Of a stretch of DNA of 60,450 nucleotides, positions 16,953 through 25,720 are shown piece by piece. The DNA comes from a virus. The position numbers were made by a program, and so were the translations under genes. The stretch covers positions 1 to 60,450 of the IMG/VR virus record IMGVR_UViG_3300017735_000007. One strand, given 5' to 3'. Under the pieces are notes generated by a model. That model did no database searches and had not been told where the DNA came from. It was given only the letters and a program-made list of their open reading frames with translations. How positions within the stretch are numbered: position 1 is the stretch's first letter; every line of letters begins with the position of its first letter.

Positions 16953-18419
16953 TTAGGAATTAACAGGTGTTCCTGGCCATGTTTGTGACAATGAACCATC
17001 CCAACGGATAACAGGTGTTTGACCTTGTCTAGCATATGTACTAGGTGACCTATGTTGATAAGTCGTTGGTGTCTGACCTTGTCTAGCATATGTAGAAGGA
17101 CTTCTATGTTGATAAGTCGTTGGTGTTTGACCTTGTCTAGCATATGTAGAAGGACTCTGATGTTGATATGTAAGAGGTGTCTGACTATTTGCAGGATTTC
17201 TGTAAGTAAACGGACTTCTATGGTCATATGTTAAAGGAGACCTGTGGTCATATGTCAACGGACTTCTATGGTCATATGTAAATGGAGTCTGATTATTTCT
17301 TATAAACGGATTCTGAGCATTTACAGGATTCTGATAGTTCGCTGTTGTTTGTCTGTTTCTAATATTAGGTTCTTGTTGAGCTCTAATATTAGGTTCTTGT
17401 TGTGACCTTATGTTTGGTTCTTGAGCATTTCTAATAAACGGATTTTGTGCATTAGCAATATACGGAGATTGTGCATTTCTAATATTAGGTTCTTGCGTTA
17501 CCGTTTGACCTGAACGAATATTAGGTTCTTGTTTTGCCCTAATATTAGGTTGTTGAGCATTACTAGGTGATTGAGCATCTCTAATATTAGGTTCTTGTTG
17601 ATTCTTAATAGTAGGTTGTTGAGCACTCTGCTGTTTGTTTCTAATATTAGGTTCTTGTTGTGACCTTATGTTTGGTTCTTGTGCTGACTGTTGCGCTGAA
17701 CGAATATTAGGTTCTTGTTGTGACCTTATGTTTGGTTCTTGTGCATTTGAAGTGGTTTGTGCGTTTGCAATATAAGGTGTTTGTCTGTTTCTAATATTAG
17801 GTTCTTGTGCATTTGCAGTGTTTTGTCTGTTTGCAATATAAGGTGTTTGTGCATTTCTGATATTAGGTTCTTGAGCTGCACTAGCCCCTTGTGCATTAGC
17901 AATGTAAGGAGTCTGAAAGTTTCTGATATTTGGTTCTTGAGCAGACTGTTGAGAATCTCTTATATTAGGTTCTTGTTTGTTCTTAATTGTAGGTTGCTGA
18001 GCATTACTAGGTGACTGAGCATCTCTAATATTAGGTTCTTGTTGGTTTCTAATATTAGGTTGTTGTATGCTTCTAATATTGGGTTGCTGATTGTTCCTTA
18101 TATTAGGTTCTTGATTATTCGCAATGTATGGACTCTGGAAAGTATAAGGTTGTTGACCAGTATAAGGAGTCTGACCATTCTTAATAGTAGGTTGTTGATT
18201 ATTTCTAATATTAGGTTGTTGATTATTCGCAATATAAGGACTCTGGAAAGTATAAGGAGTCTGACCAGTATAAGGAGTCTGACCAGATGCAATATATGGC
18301 GACTGATATGTAAATGGTTGTTGACCAGTATAAGGTTGCTGGCCATTAGCAATAGACGGAGTTTGCACATTAGAAGTGCTTGGCGATTGAGCGATGCCAA
18401 TTAGAGGTTGCTGTGGCAT
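16953..18419 (-). CDS. Proline-centred repeat protein, Q-type (fibre-like)
   Basis: This 488-aa protein is almost wholly made of short units with a Pro at position 3, mainly QxPxIRNx, QxPYIAN and QxPYTG/F, and toward the C-terminus RSPxTYDH and QTPTTYQH. Units are 8 or 6 residues long, so repeat lengths change by two. Composition is dominated by Q, N, P, R, I and Y, with almost no acidic residues. There is no signal peptide or membrane span. The C-terminal ~20 residues (PVIRWDGSLSQTWPGT) break the pattern. Its place in the fibre cassette suggests a fibrous virion component; the function is unproven. See 18460-20562, 28127-29221 and 29228-30829. Confidence 0.75.
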   Translation of the reverse strand: MPQQPLIGIAQSPSTSNVQTPSIANGQQPYTGQQPFTYQSPYIASGQTPYTGQTPYTFQSPYIANNQQPNIRNNQQPTIKNGQTPYTGQQPYTFQSPYIANNQEPNIRNNQQPNIRSIQQPNIRNQQEPNIRDAQSPSNAQQPTIKNKQEPNIRDSQQSAQEPNIRNFQTPYIANAQGASAAQEPNIRNAQTPYIANRQNTANAQEPNIRNRQTPYIANAQTTSNAQEPNIRSQQEPNIRSAQQSAQEPNIRSQQEPNIRNKQQSAQQPTIKNQQEPNIRDAQSPSNAQQPNIRAKQEPNIRSGQTVTQEPNIRNAQSPYIANAQNPFIRNAQEPNIRSQQEPNIRAQQEPNIRNRQTTANYQNPVNAQNPFIRNNQTPFTYDHRSPLTYDHRSPLTYDHRSPFTYRNPANSQTPLTYQHQSPSTYARQGQTPTTYQHRSPSTYARQGQTPTTYQHRSPSTYARQGQTPVIRWDGSLSQTWPGTPVNS

Positions 18420-18459
18420 TAGATTTTACTCCCTAATCTTAATTTAATTATCATCTTCA

Positions 18460-20562
18460 TTATTTTTGCCCAATTGGTAGACCTTGGTTGTTAAAGTTAT
18501 GTGCTAACATTCCATTAACAAAGAAGTTCGAGTTATCTTCAATATCAGTTAAGTTATAAACTTCCATTTCTGAATGTTCTTCTACTGATACTATCTCTAG
18601 TCCCATTTCATCTTGTCTATCAAACATTATTCCATCTAACATACTGAATACACTATCTCCAACTGTAAGTTCATGTGTTTCTATATCTTCCATCCAACTA
18701 TGTTCTTTGACTGATTTCTCAACATCAAATGCACCCCATTCGCCATTTGGTAGCATCAATGGGTGAGTATCAGTCATCTGTAGAATTCTACCATCTGAGA
18801 ATGTTATATCCCATATAGAACTGATTGGTTGAGGATTAATTTGTTGTATTCTCTTAGGTTCAAGTAATTTAGTACTTTCGTTCCAAGACATGACCCATTG
18901 ACCAATAACACATGACTCGATAGGTGCATGTGAACCATCGCCTAACCATATCATTGAACCTGGAGCGAAGCAACCTCCGCCTCCTCCTCCACCACCAAAG
19001 GTAAACGGATTTCTGTATCCATAAGATGCAGGAGACTGATTGTTTGCAATCGAAGGCGTTCTATGTTGATAAGTGAAAGGATTTCTTCCACTAAATGGGT
19101 TTCTAGCAGAGTTTGGTTGTCTTGCCTGATAAGTGAACGGTTGTCTTGCACTAAATGGTTGTCTAGCACTATTCGGTTGTCTTGCCTGATATGTACTAGG
19201 TGACCTGTGATTATATGAACTAGGCGACCTATGGTCGTATGTAAATGGTTGTCTTGCACTAAATGGGTTTCTAGCAGCGTTAGGTTGTCTTGCCTGATAT
19301 GTACTAGGTGACCTATGTTGATATGTACTAGGCGACCTATGGTCATATGTATATGGTGACCTGTGATTATATGTAGTAGGTGACCTATGGTTGTAAGTAA
19401 ACGGATTACGATATGTAAACGGTGACCTATGGTCATATGTAAATGGCGACCTATGTTGATAAGTAAACGGACTTCTATAAGGTGACCTATGGTCATATGT
19501 ACCAGGTTGTCTATTGTTGTAAGTACTAGGATTCTGGTAAATACTTGGCGACTGATGCTGATAACTACTAGGTTGTCTGTTCTGATAGGTACTCGGATTC
19601 TGGTAAATACTTGGCGACTGATGCTGATAAGTACTAGGTTGTCTGTTCTGATAGGTACTTGGATTCTGATAGATACTCGGTGACTGATGTTGATAAGTCA
19701 ACGGACTTCTATGCTGATAAGTGAACGGACTTCTATAAGGCGACCTATGGTCATATGTCAACGGACTTCTATGGTCATATGTAAACGGACTTCTATAAGG
19801 TGACCTATGGTCATATGTTAAAGGAGACCTGTGATTATAAGTAAACGGATTACGATATGTAAACGGTGACCTATGGTCATATGTAAATGGTGACCTATGT
19901 TGATAGATGAACGGACTTCTATAAGGAGACCTATGGTCATATGTATTAGGTTGTCTATTACTATATGTAGAAGGTGACCTATGGTCATATGTAAATGGTG
20001 ACCTATGTTGATATGTCAACGGACTTCTATGTTGATATGTCAACGGACTTCTATGATTATATGTAGAAGGATCCTGATATGTTCTAGGGTCTCTATATGT
20101 AGAAGGCGACCTATGTTGATATGTGCCAGGTTGTCTAGCATTTCTAATATTAGGTTCTTGTTGTGACCTAATATTTGGTTCTTGTTGATTTCTAATATTA
20201 GGTTCTTGTGCATTTACTGGATTTTGATAAATCGCAGGTTGTCTTCTATCTCTAATATTAGGTTCTTGTGCATTAGCAATATAAGGATAAGGATTCTGTT
20301 TGTTTCTTATATTAGGTTCTTGTGCATTAGCAATATAAGGATAAGGATTCTGTCTGTTTCTTATATTGGGTTCTTGTGCGTTTGCGATATAAGGATAAGG
20401 TTGTTGAACACTCTGTTGTCCAGAAGCATTATTCCAACCGGTAGGCGTCTTTACATAAATCTGGTCTGCAGCTTTCCATGTGCCTGAGTCTGTTTTTACC
20501 CATGCACCTCGGGTTGCATTCCAACCGGTTGGTGTTTTTACCTTTTGTGAGCCTGTCGCCAT
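18460..20562 (-). CDS. Proline-centred repeat protein with C-terminal intein-like Hint domain
   Basis: This is a 700-aa three-part protein. Residues 1-50 hold two copies of KTPTGWN, like phage tail/adhesin N-terminal motifs. Residues ~52-520 are proline-centred repeats, first QEPNIRN type, then mostly RSPxTYDH/QH, with 4-, 6- and 8-residue units. A poly-Gly run of eight leads to Cys531, the start of a Hint domain (531-689): CFAPGSMIWLGDGSHAPIE (block A), TDTHPLMLPNG (block B TxxH) and FFVNGMLAHN (blocks F/G ending His-Asn). The +1 residue is Phe, and only 11 residues follow. Cleavage is more likely than splicing. A late-like box (20589-20596) and AAGGA precede the ATG. Confidence 0.8.
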   Translation of the reverse strand: MATGSQKVKTPTGWNATRGAWVKTDSGTWKAADQIYVKTPTGWNNASGQQSVQQPYPYIANAQEPNIRNRQNPYPYIANAQEPNIRNKQNPYPYIANAQEPNIRDRRQPAIYQNPVNAQEPNIRNQQEPNIRSQQEPNIRNARQPGTYQHRSPSTYRDPRTYQDPSTYNHRSPLTYQHRSPLTYQHRSPFTYDHRSPSTYSNRQPNTYDHRSPYRSPFIYQHRSPFTYDHRSPFTYRNPFTYNHRSPLTYDHRSPYRSPFTYDHRSPLTYDHRSPYRSPFTYQHRSPLTYQHQSPSIYQNPSTYQNRQPSTYQHQSPSIYQNPSTYQNRQPSSYQHQSPSIYQNPSTYNNRQPGTYDHRSPYRSPFTYQHRSPFTYDHRSPFTYRNPFTYNHRSPTTYNHRSPYTYDHRSPSTYQHRSPSTYQARQPNAARNPFSARQPFTYDHRSPSSYNHRSPSTYQARQPNSARQPFSARQPFTYQARQPNSARNPFSGRNPFTYQHRTPSIANNQSPASYGYRNPFTFGGGGGGGGCFAPGSMIWLGDGSHAPIESCVIGQWVMSWNESTKLLEPKRIQQINPQPISSIWDITFSDGRILQMTDTHPLMLPNGEWGAFDVEKSVKEHSWMEDIETHELTVGDSVFSMLDGIMFDRQDEMGLEIVSVEEHSEMEVYNLTDIEDNSNFFVNGMLAHNFNNQGLPIGQK
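18496..18972 (-). other. Hint (intein-like) autoprocessing domain
   Basis: This is the coding segment for residues 531-689 of the repeat protein. Intein core motifs are all present: N-terminal Cys with GS/GDG loop, TxxH in block B, and a C-terminal His-Asn. No homing endonuclease is inserted (~159 aa, mini-intein/bacterial-intein-like size). The following residue is Phe rather than Cys, Ser or Thr, so standard splicing is not expected. N-terminal thioester cleavage or ligation to a nucleophile, or Asn cyclisation, would remain possible. Confidence 0.8.
18973..20410 (-). repeat. In-frame tandem repeat tract (RSPxTY/QxPxIR units)
   Basis: This is a DNA-level repeat tract inside the Hint-bearing gene. 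Near-identical 24-bp words such as GGTGACCTATGGTCATATGT recur many times between 19.2 and 20.1 kb, together with TAATATTAGGTTCTTG words between 20.1 and 20.4 kb. The words are shared with 16953-18419, 28300-29200 and 29850-30760. The tract is likely to recombine and to collapse in short-read assembly. Confidence 0.85.
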
Positions 20563-20588
20563 ATTATATAGTCCTTAAAATACTATTC

Positions 20589-20596
20589 TATTTATT
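20589..20596 (-). promoter_or_regulatory. Late promoter variant AATAAATA for the Hint-bearing gene
   Basis: One-base variant of the late box overlapping the stop of the upstream 884-aa gene. A ~21-nt leader contains AAGGA before the ATG at 20562. Confidence 0.45.
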
Positions 20597-23249
20597 AAGA
20601 GTAAAGAACCCATAAATCGCCAACTGCGCCATCACTTCCGCCTGGTGCTGATGTTGACTGATATATGTTTCTCGCTGTGCCACCACTGTTTGTTGCATTT
20701 GTAATTGTCAATGCGCCAGTGTTTACTGCACTTGGGGTAATCGTTAAATCACCTGTTGATGCACCTGTAAATGTTCCTGTTCCGAATGTGACTGCATCAG
20801 CACTTTCATCCCAACCAATAAATACATTGGCATCACTTCCTCTTTCGATAACAAAACCTGAATCGCCTGAAGCAGAACCACTATTACCTGTCCCTAACTC
20901 TATAAGTTGGTCTTCGATAGTTGTATTTGTTGCCGAATTGGTTACTGTTGAACCATTAACTGTTAAGTCGCCTGTGAGAACTAAGTTTCCAAATTGAACA
21001 TTACTTGATGTTCCAACTGCCTGTCCAATAGAGATTGTTGCGGTTGCACCTTCTCCAGAACCACTTACTGAGACACCAGTTCCTTGACTTACACCTGCAA
21101 TATAATTACCTGTTGTGTCTGTTCCAAGTGCGACTGAGTTAGCAGCGACTGTAGTAGAGATACTAACATCACCTAAATTGGTCATTGTAGCAGAACCTGT
21201 CACATCGCCTGTCAAGGATATTGTTGGGTCACTAACATTCAAATCAATTGTGCCATCTGCATCTTGATATGTTGCAGTAATACCACTTTCAGTATTACTT
21301 GAGAACATCGCCCCAGCGATATCTTGTACATTCTCTGTTGATAATTGAGTGTTAGTTGTTGTGACTGAACCACCCAATGCAACTGATTGACCATCAATTG
21401 TTATCGTACTATTAGCAAGTTTTGCGTTTGTAATTGAACCTGCAAGTTTGGATTGATTGATTGACCCTGCCAACATGGCATTAGTAATGTCGTTATCACC
21501 AATAACAAAGTCAAGATTACCATTTGTATCATCGTATGATACTGAGATACCTGTTTCGGTACCATCTAACATACCACCAACAATGTCTTCGACTTGTTCT
21601 GTTGTTAATTGTGTATTTGTTGTAGTTATATTACCACCAAGTGATACTGCTGTACCATCAATAGTGATTGAAGAATTAGCAAGTTTTGCGTTTGTAATAC
21701 CACCTGCAAGTTTGCCTTCATTGATAGACCCTGCCAACATGGCATTTGTGACACCAAGTGCTTTTACTTGAACTGCATCTGAATCTAATTCGATTGAACT
21801 ATCGTCAACCCCTACTGCAAGAACACCACTTGAGAATGAAAGACCATTACCAGCGACTGAAGAAGACAATGCGATATCATTTGCGTTTGCAGTAATACCG
21901 TCTCCCCCAATAACATTAACTGTCACATCACCAGAAGTTCCCCCACCAGTCATACCAGTTCCAGCAACTACTGAAGAAATATCACCAGCATCGTTTGTGA
22001 AACTAATTACACCAGTTGAACTGTTGTATGATAAGTCACCACCAGCAGATATTAAACCTCTAACATGTGATGTTGATACTGCAAGGTCGATTGCACCATC
22101 GTTTGCATCGTCATAAGATGCAGTAAGACCTGTATGTGTACCATTGGTTGCAATTTGAGCACCAACTGTATCTTGTATATTCTCGTAAGGTACTCTAATC
22201 TCTAAACTTCCATTTGCATCGTCATATGTCATAGCGACATTGACACCAGAAGTTAGTAGAGCATCTACTCTATCGTCTACTCTTTCGTTTGTGAAGTATA
22301 GGTTACTTGAACCTTCTGTAATCTCGTCTGTATTATCTTTACCTGCAACTGAAGAGTCTACATATGCCTTGATTGATTGTTGCGTTGCAAGATGAGTATT
22401 ACTATTAGAAGCCATATTGTCTTGGTCTAAGACAGCAGTACCCGAAACTGTTCCATTTAGAATTGGAGTCGTTATTGTTTTGTTTGTTAAGTTTTGTGCA
22501 GTAGTTAAATCTGCTGTTATCGAAGTATCGATTGTCACATCGTTTGCATTTGCGATAAGACCATTACCTGCAACAACATTTACAGTGACATCGCCACTTG
22601 TTCCGCCACCTGTTAGACCAGTTCCTGAGACTACACTTGTTATGTCTCCAGTTGGAACTGTTGCAACTTGAGCGTCAACATATGCTTTAACTGATTGCTG
22701 ACTTGGAAGTTTAGTAGCACTATTACTAGACATATCATCTTCATCAACTAATGCGTTTGTAATTCTTGCATCTGCTCTTGTATTTGTGAAGTATAAATTA
22801 CTTGAACCTTCTGTAATCTCGTCTGTATTGTCTTTTGTTAGAATACTTGCATCTACATATGCTTTAATTGATTGTTGAGTAGCGGCATGAGTTGCTGAGT
22901 TTGAAGACATGTCATCTTCATCTTTGAAGTTGACTGCAATATCGTCTGCATTTACAGTAATACCTGTACCAGCACCAATGTTTAGTGTTGCATCACCTGA
23001 ACTTGCAGTACCAGTTAAACCAGCACCAGCGTTCACACCTGTGATGTCACCTTGTTGTCCGTTAATTGTTAGTGTGCCAGCAGCGTCATCATATGTTAAT
23101 GAGATACCTGTTCCAGCAGTTAGTAGAGAATCAACTCTATCGTCAACTGCCTCGTTGACAGCGGCGCCAGTAATTAAACCAGCAGATGTTATGACCTCAG
23201 TAGTTCCTACTGTTAGACCATTTTTGATTATGAAATTTTTACTTGTCAT
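20595..23249 (-). CDS. Large beta-rich tail fibre protein
   Basis: This 884-aa Ser/Thr/Gly/Asp/Val-rich protein is typical of marine T4-like fibre proteins. It is built of recurrent modules: three copies of a DxMxSNSxTxxxxQQSxKAYVD unit (near residues 115, 165 and 275), repeated LTxxVEDIVGAML/GITATYxDxxGTIDL units and VVxGTGLTGGGTSGDVTVNV units. The C-terminus (TARNIYQSTSAPGGSDGAVGDLWVLYS) resembles fibre tip domains of marine phages. Its ATG overlaps the stop of the 72-aa gene (TAATG), so the two are coupled. Role inferred: shaft and tip of a long or short tail fibre. Symmetry and target are unknown. Confidence 0.75.
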   Translation of the reverse strand: MTSKNFIIKNGLTVGTTEVITSAGLITGAAVNEAVDDRVDSLLTAGTGISLTYDDAAGTLTINGQQGDITGVNAGAGLTGTASSGDATLNIGAGTGITVNADDIAVNFKDEDDMSSNSATHAATQQSIKAYVDASILTKDNTDEITEGSSNLYFTNTRADARITNALVDEDDMSSNSATKLPSQQSVKAYVDAQVATVPTGDITSVVSGTGLTGGGTSGDVTVNVVAGNGLIANANDVTIDTSITADLTTAQNLTNKTITTPILNGTVSGTAVLDQDNMASNSNTHLATQQSIKAYVDSSVAGKDNTDEITEGSSNLYFTNERVDDRVDALLTSGVNVAMTYDDANGSLEIRVPYENIQDTVGAQIATNGTHTGLTASYDDANDGAIDLAVSTSHVRGLISAGGDLSYNSSTGVISFTNDAGDISSVVAGTGMTGGGTSGDVTVNVIGGDGITANANDIALSSSVAGNGLSFSSGVLAVGVDDSSIELDSDAVQVKALGVTNAMLAGSINEGKLAGGITNAKLANSSITIDGTAVSLGGNITTTNTQLTTEQVEDIVGGMLDGTETGISVSYDDTNGNLDFVIGDNDITNAMLAGSINQSKLAGSITNAKLANSTITIDGQSVALGGSVTTTNTQLSTENVQDIAGAMFSSNTESGITATYQDADGTIDLNVSDPTISLTGDVTGSATMTNLGDVSISTTVAANSVALGTDTTGNYIAGVSQGTGVSVSGSGEGATATISIGQAVGTSSNVQFGNLVLTGDLTVNGSTVTNSATNTTIEDQLIELGTGNSGSASGDSGFVIERGSDANVFIGWDESADAVTFGTGTFTGASTGDLTITPSAVNTGALTITNATNSGGTARNIYQSTSAPGGSDGAVGDLWVLYS

Positions 23250-23467
23250 TAGATAGTGCCTCCATCAATGGTGGCGTTAGATAGTCTCGTATCAAATGAA
23301 GAGTTGAATCTTGAAGTAGTCATATACAGGTTAGTTGAACCTTCTGTTATATCGTCTGAATCCACATTGGATAACGCACCTGGTACGATTTTTCCACTTG
23401 AATTTATGACTTCAGATGACCCTACTGATAACCCATACTCGATTACAAATGTTTGTGTTGTTGCCAT
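23249..23467 (-). CDS. Small fibre-cassette protein ending IDGGTI
   Basis: This 72-aa protein's N-terminus (FVIEYGLSVGSSEVINSSG) parallels that of the downstream 884-aa fibre (FIIKNGLTVGTTEVITSAG), so the two share a head domain. It also has a SSNLYMTTSRFN-like segment seen in the larger fibre, and ends with ATIDGGTI, a terminal tag also found on the 544-aa and 80-aa proteins. It could be a stand-alone attachment unit or a relic after recombination. It has a perfect late promoter with a leader hairpin and its stop overlaps the next ATG. Confidence 0.65.
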   Translation of the reverse strand: MATTQTFVIEYGLSVGSSEVINSSGKIVPGALSNVDSDDITEGSTNLYMTTSRFNSSFDTRLSNATIDGGTI

Positions 23468-23487
23468 TGCTTGTGTCCTTTTGTAAA

Positions 23488-23506
23488 AGTATTAGTAATT
23501 AATACT
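23488..23506 (-). other. Leader hairpin of the 72-aa/884-aa unit
   Basis: Perfect 7-bp inverted repeat (AGTATTA/TAATACT) with a 5-nt loop, beginning essentially at the predicted +1 of the late promoter at 23509-23516. A 5'-terminal hairpin of this kind would stabilise the mRNA; this is inference. Confidence 0.45.
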
Positions 23507-23508
23507 AT

Positions 23509-23516
23509 TATTTATA
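23509..23516 (-). promoter_or_regulatory. Late promoter TATAAATA for the 72-aa/884-aa fibre genes
   Basis: Perfect late box with a ~36-nt leader containing a hairpin and an AGGACA ribosome-site-like sequence before the ATG at 23467. Confidence 0.7.
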
Positions 23517-23576
23517 GATTGGTGTCGTTCTAAAGACCTCATTTTCCCTAATAAAATTCAATTAGTTATAACTATT

Positions 23577-24395
23577 TTATACAGCGTGGTCTATTCGCTT
23601 AAAATTATAAACTGTGGAGTTTGTACTGGCAGAAGTGACTCTCAATCTGAGATTGCCCGAGTTGATATCTACTGAGAAACTTCCTAACTCACTAGATGTA
23701 CCTTGTAGGACTGTACCAAACTGCGTTATACTTGCGTTAGTACCGTCGTGTATTACATGAACCTCTGTTATCTCATAATCACCACCAGTAGCGTCTGAGA
23801 CTGTTATAGTATACTTTGCACCTCTATAACTTGCAATCGCCATTGTATCTAAATTTGTGATAGTAGTCGATGTTGTAGTCACTGTACCAGAAGTAAGTCC
23901 TGAACCAGCATCTTGAAAAGATAAAGTACCAGAACCATTAGTCATTAAGACTTGGTTGTTAGAACCATCTGAAGTTGGATATAATAATCCACCTGCTGTT
24001 AGTGTTGAAGAAGTTAAATCTCCAAGTTTTAAATCAGCAAGTGCATAACCAGAACCACTAGTATTAACTGTAGTTCCTGGTTCTACCTCTAAACCATCGA
24101 ATAATGTCCATGTAGAATCCGATGCATCTCTGAATAGACCTGTGTACTCAGATGCACCACCATCTGATAAACCATCGTTGTAGTTTCCGTAGAAACCAAT
24201 ATCGATTAGGTCTGAACTAGTATTTTGATTTGCGAACTCAAACATTGAGTCGCCAACAGATGTCGTTGTAGAATTGACTGTTAAAGTTGTCCCTGTAACC
24301 GTTAAGTCACCTGCAACTGTTAAATCGCCATCTACTTGGGTGTTTAGTTTTGACTGTACACCTAAATCTGCGAAAAATTTTACTTTCGATGCCAT
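23577..24395 (-). CDS. Fibre protein with YRGAKY-type C-terminal domain
   Basis: This 272-aa fibre-like protein has, in its N-terminal part, a LTVAGDLTVTGTTLTVNSTTTSVGDSMFEFA shaft motif (in part) as found in marine phage fibres. The C-terminal ~90 residues, from SYRGAKYTITVSDATGG through EVHVIHDGTNASITQFGT to STVYNFKRI, form a domain also found at the end of the next two proteins (136 and 274 aa). This suggests interchangeable receptor-binding tips. The ATG lies 5 nt after a CATAAATA box, again leaderless geometry. A strong terminator separates it from the 136-aa gene. Confidence 0.72.
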   Translation of the reverse strand: MASKVKFFADLGVQSKLNTQVDGDLTVAGDLTVTGTTLTVNSTTTSVGDSMFEFANQNTSSDLIDIGFYGNYNDGLSDGGASEYTGLFRDASDSTWTLFDGLEVEPGTTVNTSGSGYALADLKLGDLTSSTLTAGGLLYPTSDGSNNQVLMTNGSGTLSFQDAGSGLTSGTVTTTSTTITNLDTMAIASYRGAKYTITVSDATGGDYEITEVHVIHDGTNASITQFGTVLQGTSSELGSFSVDINSGNLRLRVTSASTNSTVYNFKRIDHAV

Positions 24396-24400
24396 GGTGT

Positions 24401-24408
24401 TATTTATG
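24401..24408 (-). promoter_or_regulatory. Late promoter variant CATAAATA for the 272-aa fibre gene
   Basis: The box is followed by ACACC and the ATG (5-nt spacer). It lies just downstream of the terminator at 24424-24455, which makes an independent start here likely. Confidence 0.6.
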
Positions 24409-24423
24409 TAATTTATCTACCGA

Positions 24424-24455
24424 CAAAAAAAAGGGGACTCTAAAGTCCCCCTTTT
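24424..24455 (-). terminator. Rho-independent terminator after the 136-aa gene
   Basis: 7-bp GC-rich stem (GGGGACT/AGTCCCC, 24433-24450) with a 4-nt loop, followed on the minus strand by a run of eight T (A run at 24425-24432). It ends the transcript of the 136-aa, 274-aa and further upstream fibre genes. A shorter T run on the other side gives weak bidirectionality. Confidence 0.85.
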
Positions 24456-24473
24456 CATAATATATTACTGAAT

Positions 24474-24884
24474 TTAAGCTTCGACTGTAGTTCTGTTAAA
24501 CTTAATAACCGTTGAGTTTGTACCCGCCGGTGTACATAGTAGTCTAACATTGTCTCCATTAATGTCTGCATCAAATGTCGCTAAGTTAGTATCTTTAAGC
24601 GTTCCGTATTGTGTTAATGTCACGGTAGAACCGTCATGTACTAACATTATCTCTGTTGAGTGGAAATTACTTCCCTCTGACATCGCCACGATATATCTCG
24701 CAGCTCTATAGGTAGCATGAGCAAAGTTATCAAGTGAGAATTCAGTAGTAGCAGTTTTAGTGATACCACCTGTTGTTGTATTCTCGTCTTGAATCTCTTT
24801 ACCTGTTTCTATTCTATCTGTACTAGAGTTATAAGACATGTGACGGATGAATTCAGCGAGTTTAAAACTTCTTGTTATAGCCAT
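24474..24884 (-). CDS. Short fibre protein consisting mainly of the YRAARY domain
   Basis: This 136-aa protein has only ~50 residues before the shared C-terminal domain (TYRAARYIVAMSEGSNFHS, EIMLVHDGSTVTLTQYGT, DNVRLLCTPAGTNSTVIKF). It is therefore close to an isolated copy of the domain that ends the flanking 272-aa and 274-aa proteins. Its N-terminus (MAITRSFKLAEFIRHMSYN) differs from both. A ribosome site GGGGGATAG precedes the ATG, and a terminator follows the stop. The likely role is a fibre tip or decoration protein, by context. Confidence 0.68.
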   Translation of the reverse strand: MAITRSFKLAEFIRHMSYNSSTDRIETGKEIQDENTTTGGITKTATTEFSLDNFAHATYRAARYIVAMSEGSNFHSTEIMLVHDGSTVTLTQYGTLKDTNLATFDADINGDNVRLLCTPAGTNSTVIKFNRTTVEA

Positions 24885-24895
24885 TTTCTATCCCC

Positions 24896-25720
24896 CTATG
24901 ATTGTCTTATTTGGAAAGTATTAACCGTTGTGTTGGTGTTAGCAGGTGTACATAAGAGTCTCATGTTTCCTGAATTAACATCAGCTGTCAACGAAAATAA
25001 TGAAGCAGTACTGAATATATCGCCATATTGAACGAAATATGCATTGGATCCATCATTGATTAATAATACTTCGGCTGAATGTGTTCCTGCACTCGCATGA
25101 GTGGCAGTAATAACATATTTAATACCTTTATTAGATACTGCATTACTTGATAATACTTGATTAGCAGTAGTTGCACTAAAGACACTATTTGTATAGTATC
25201 CTTGTACTAAATTAGCAGCGGTAACTGCTACTACTTCTAATGTATCACCTGCAATTGCATTTTCTTCCAGTGTGATTGTTGTGGTGTTGGTTGCAGTATA
25301 ATCTGCACCAGCATCAACTAACTTAACACCATTAAGGAATACTTGTTCTGAACCTACAGTGTAAGACAATGCATTACTGTCATCATCGTTACCTGTAAAT
25401 ACAGTTTGGTTACCCGAAACGGTGTATTTGTAAATTGAAACACCTGAACCACCTAAAGTTGCAAATGAAACTGTTCCTGAACCATTGGTTTGAAGAACTT
25501 GTCCATTTGAACCATCACTGGTTGGAAATGTTATAGCGTCATTAATCTGTAGAGATGTTGGGTTAGACCCAATCTCTACAACAGCAGCAGAACCATCATT
25601 CTTCTCGGTATAAAATCTACCGTGATAAGTATTGACAGCCAATTCCCCTAGTGATAAATCACCAGTACCAGGAACTGCGTTCTGAGTCGAACTTCTTTTA
25701 AACTGTATAACTGTTGCCAT
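24896..25720 (-). CDS. Fibre protein with MATVIQFKRSS head and shared C-terminal domain
   Basis: This 274-aa protein has an N-terminus (MATVIQFKRSSTQNAVPGTGDLS) matching that of the 544-aa protein (MATVIQIKRSTG), a head motif common in marine phage fibre proteins. It continues with LGELAVNTYHGRFYTEKNDG. In the middle is a QTVFTGNDDDSNALSYTVG-EQVFLNGVKL beta module. The last ~85 residues (NKGIKYVITATHASAG, EVLLINDGSNAYFVQYGD, GNMRLLCTPANTNTTV) are the domain shared with the two following genes. This is a clear mosaic. No promoter box is visible just upstream. Confidence 0.72.
   Translation of the reverse strand: MATVIQFKRSSTQNAVPGTGDLSLGELAVNTYHGRFYTEKNDGSAAVVEIGSNPTSLQINDAITFPTSDGSNGQVLQTNGSGTVSFATLGGSGVSIYKYTVSGNQTVFTGNDDDSNALSYTVGSEQVFLNGVKLVDAGADYTATNTTTITLEENAIAGDTLEVVAVTAANLVQGYYTNSVFSATTANQVLSSNAVSNKGIKYVITATHASAGTHSAEVLLINDGSNAYFVQYGDIFSTASLFSLTADVNSGNMRLLCTPANTNTTVNTFQIRQS

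Noticed and set aside
18973-20410. CRISPR-like array because of many regularly spaced near-identical words
   Set aside because: The words are part of one open reading frame, spacing equals amino-acid repeat units, there are no unique spacers and no cas genes.
16946-20487. Several long alternative-frame and antisense ORFs in the repeat genes
   Set aside because: Repeats of 24 bp without stops keep all frames open; composition (Leu/Ile/His or Arg/Leu runs) is atypical and none has a ribosome site.
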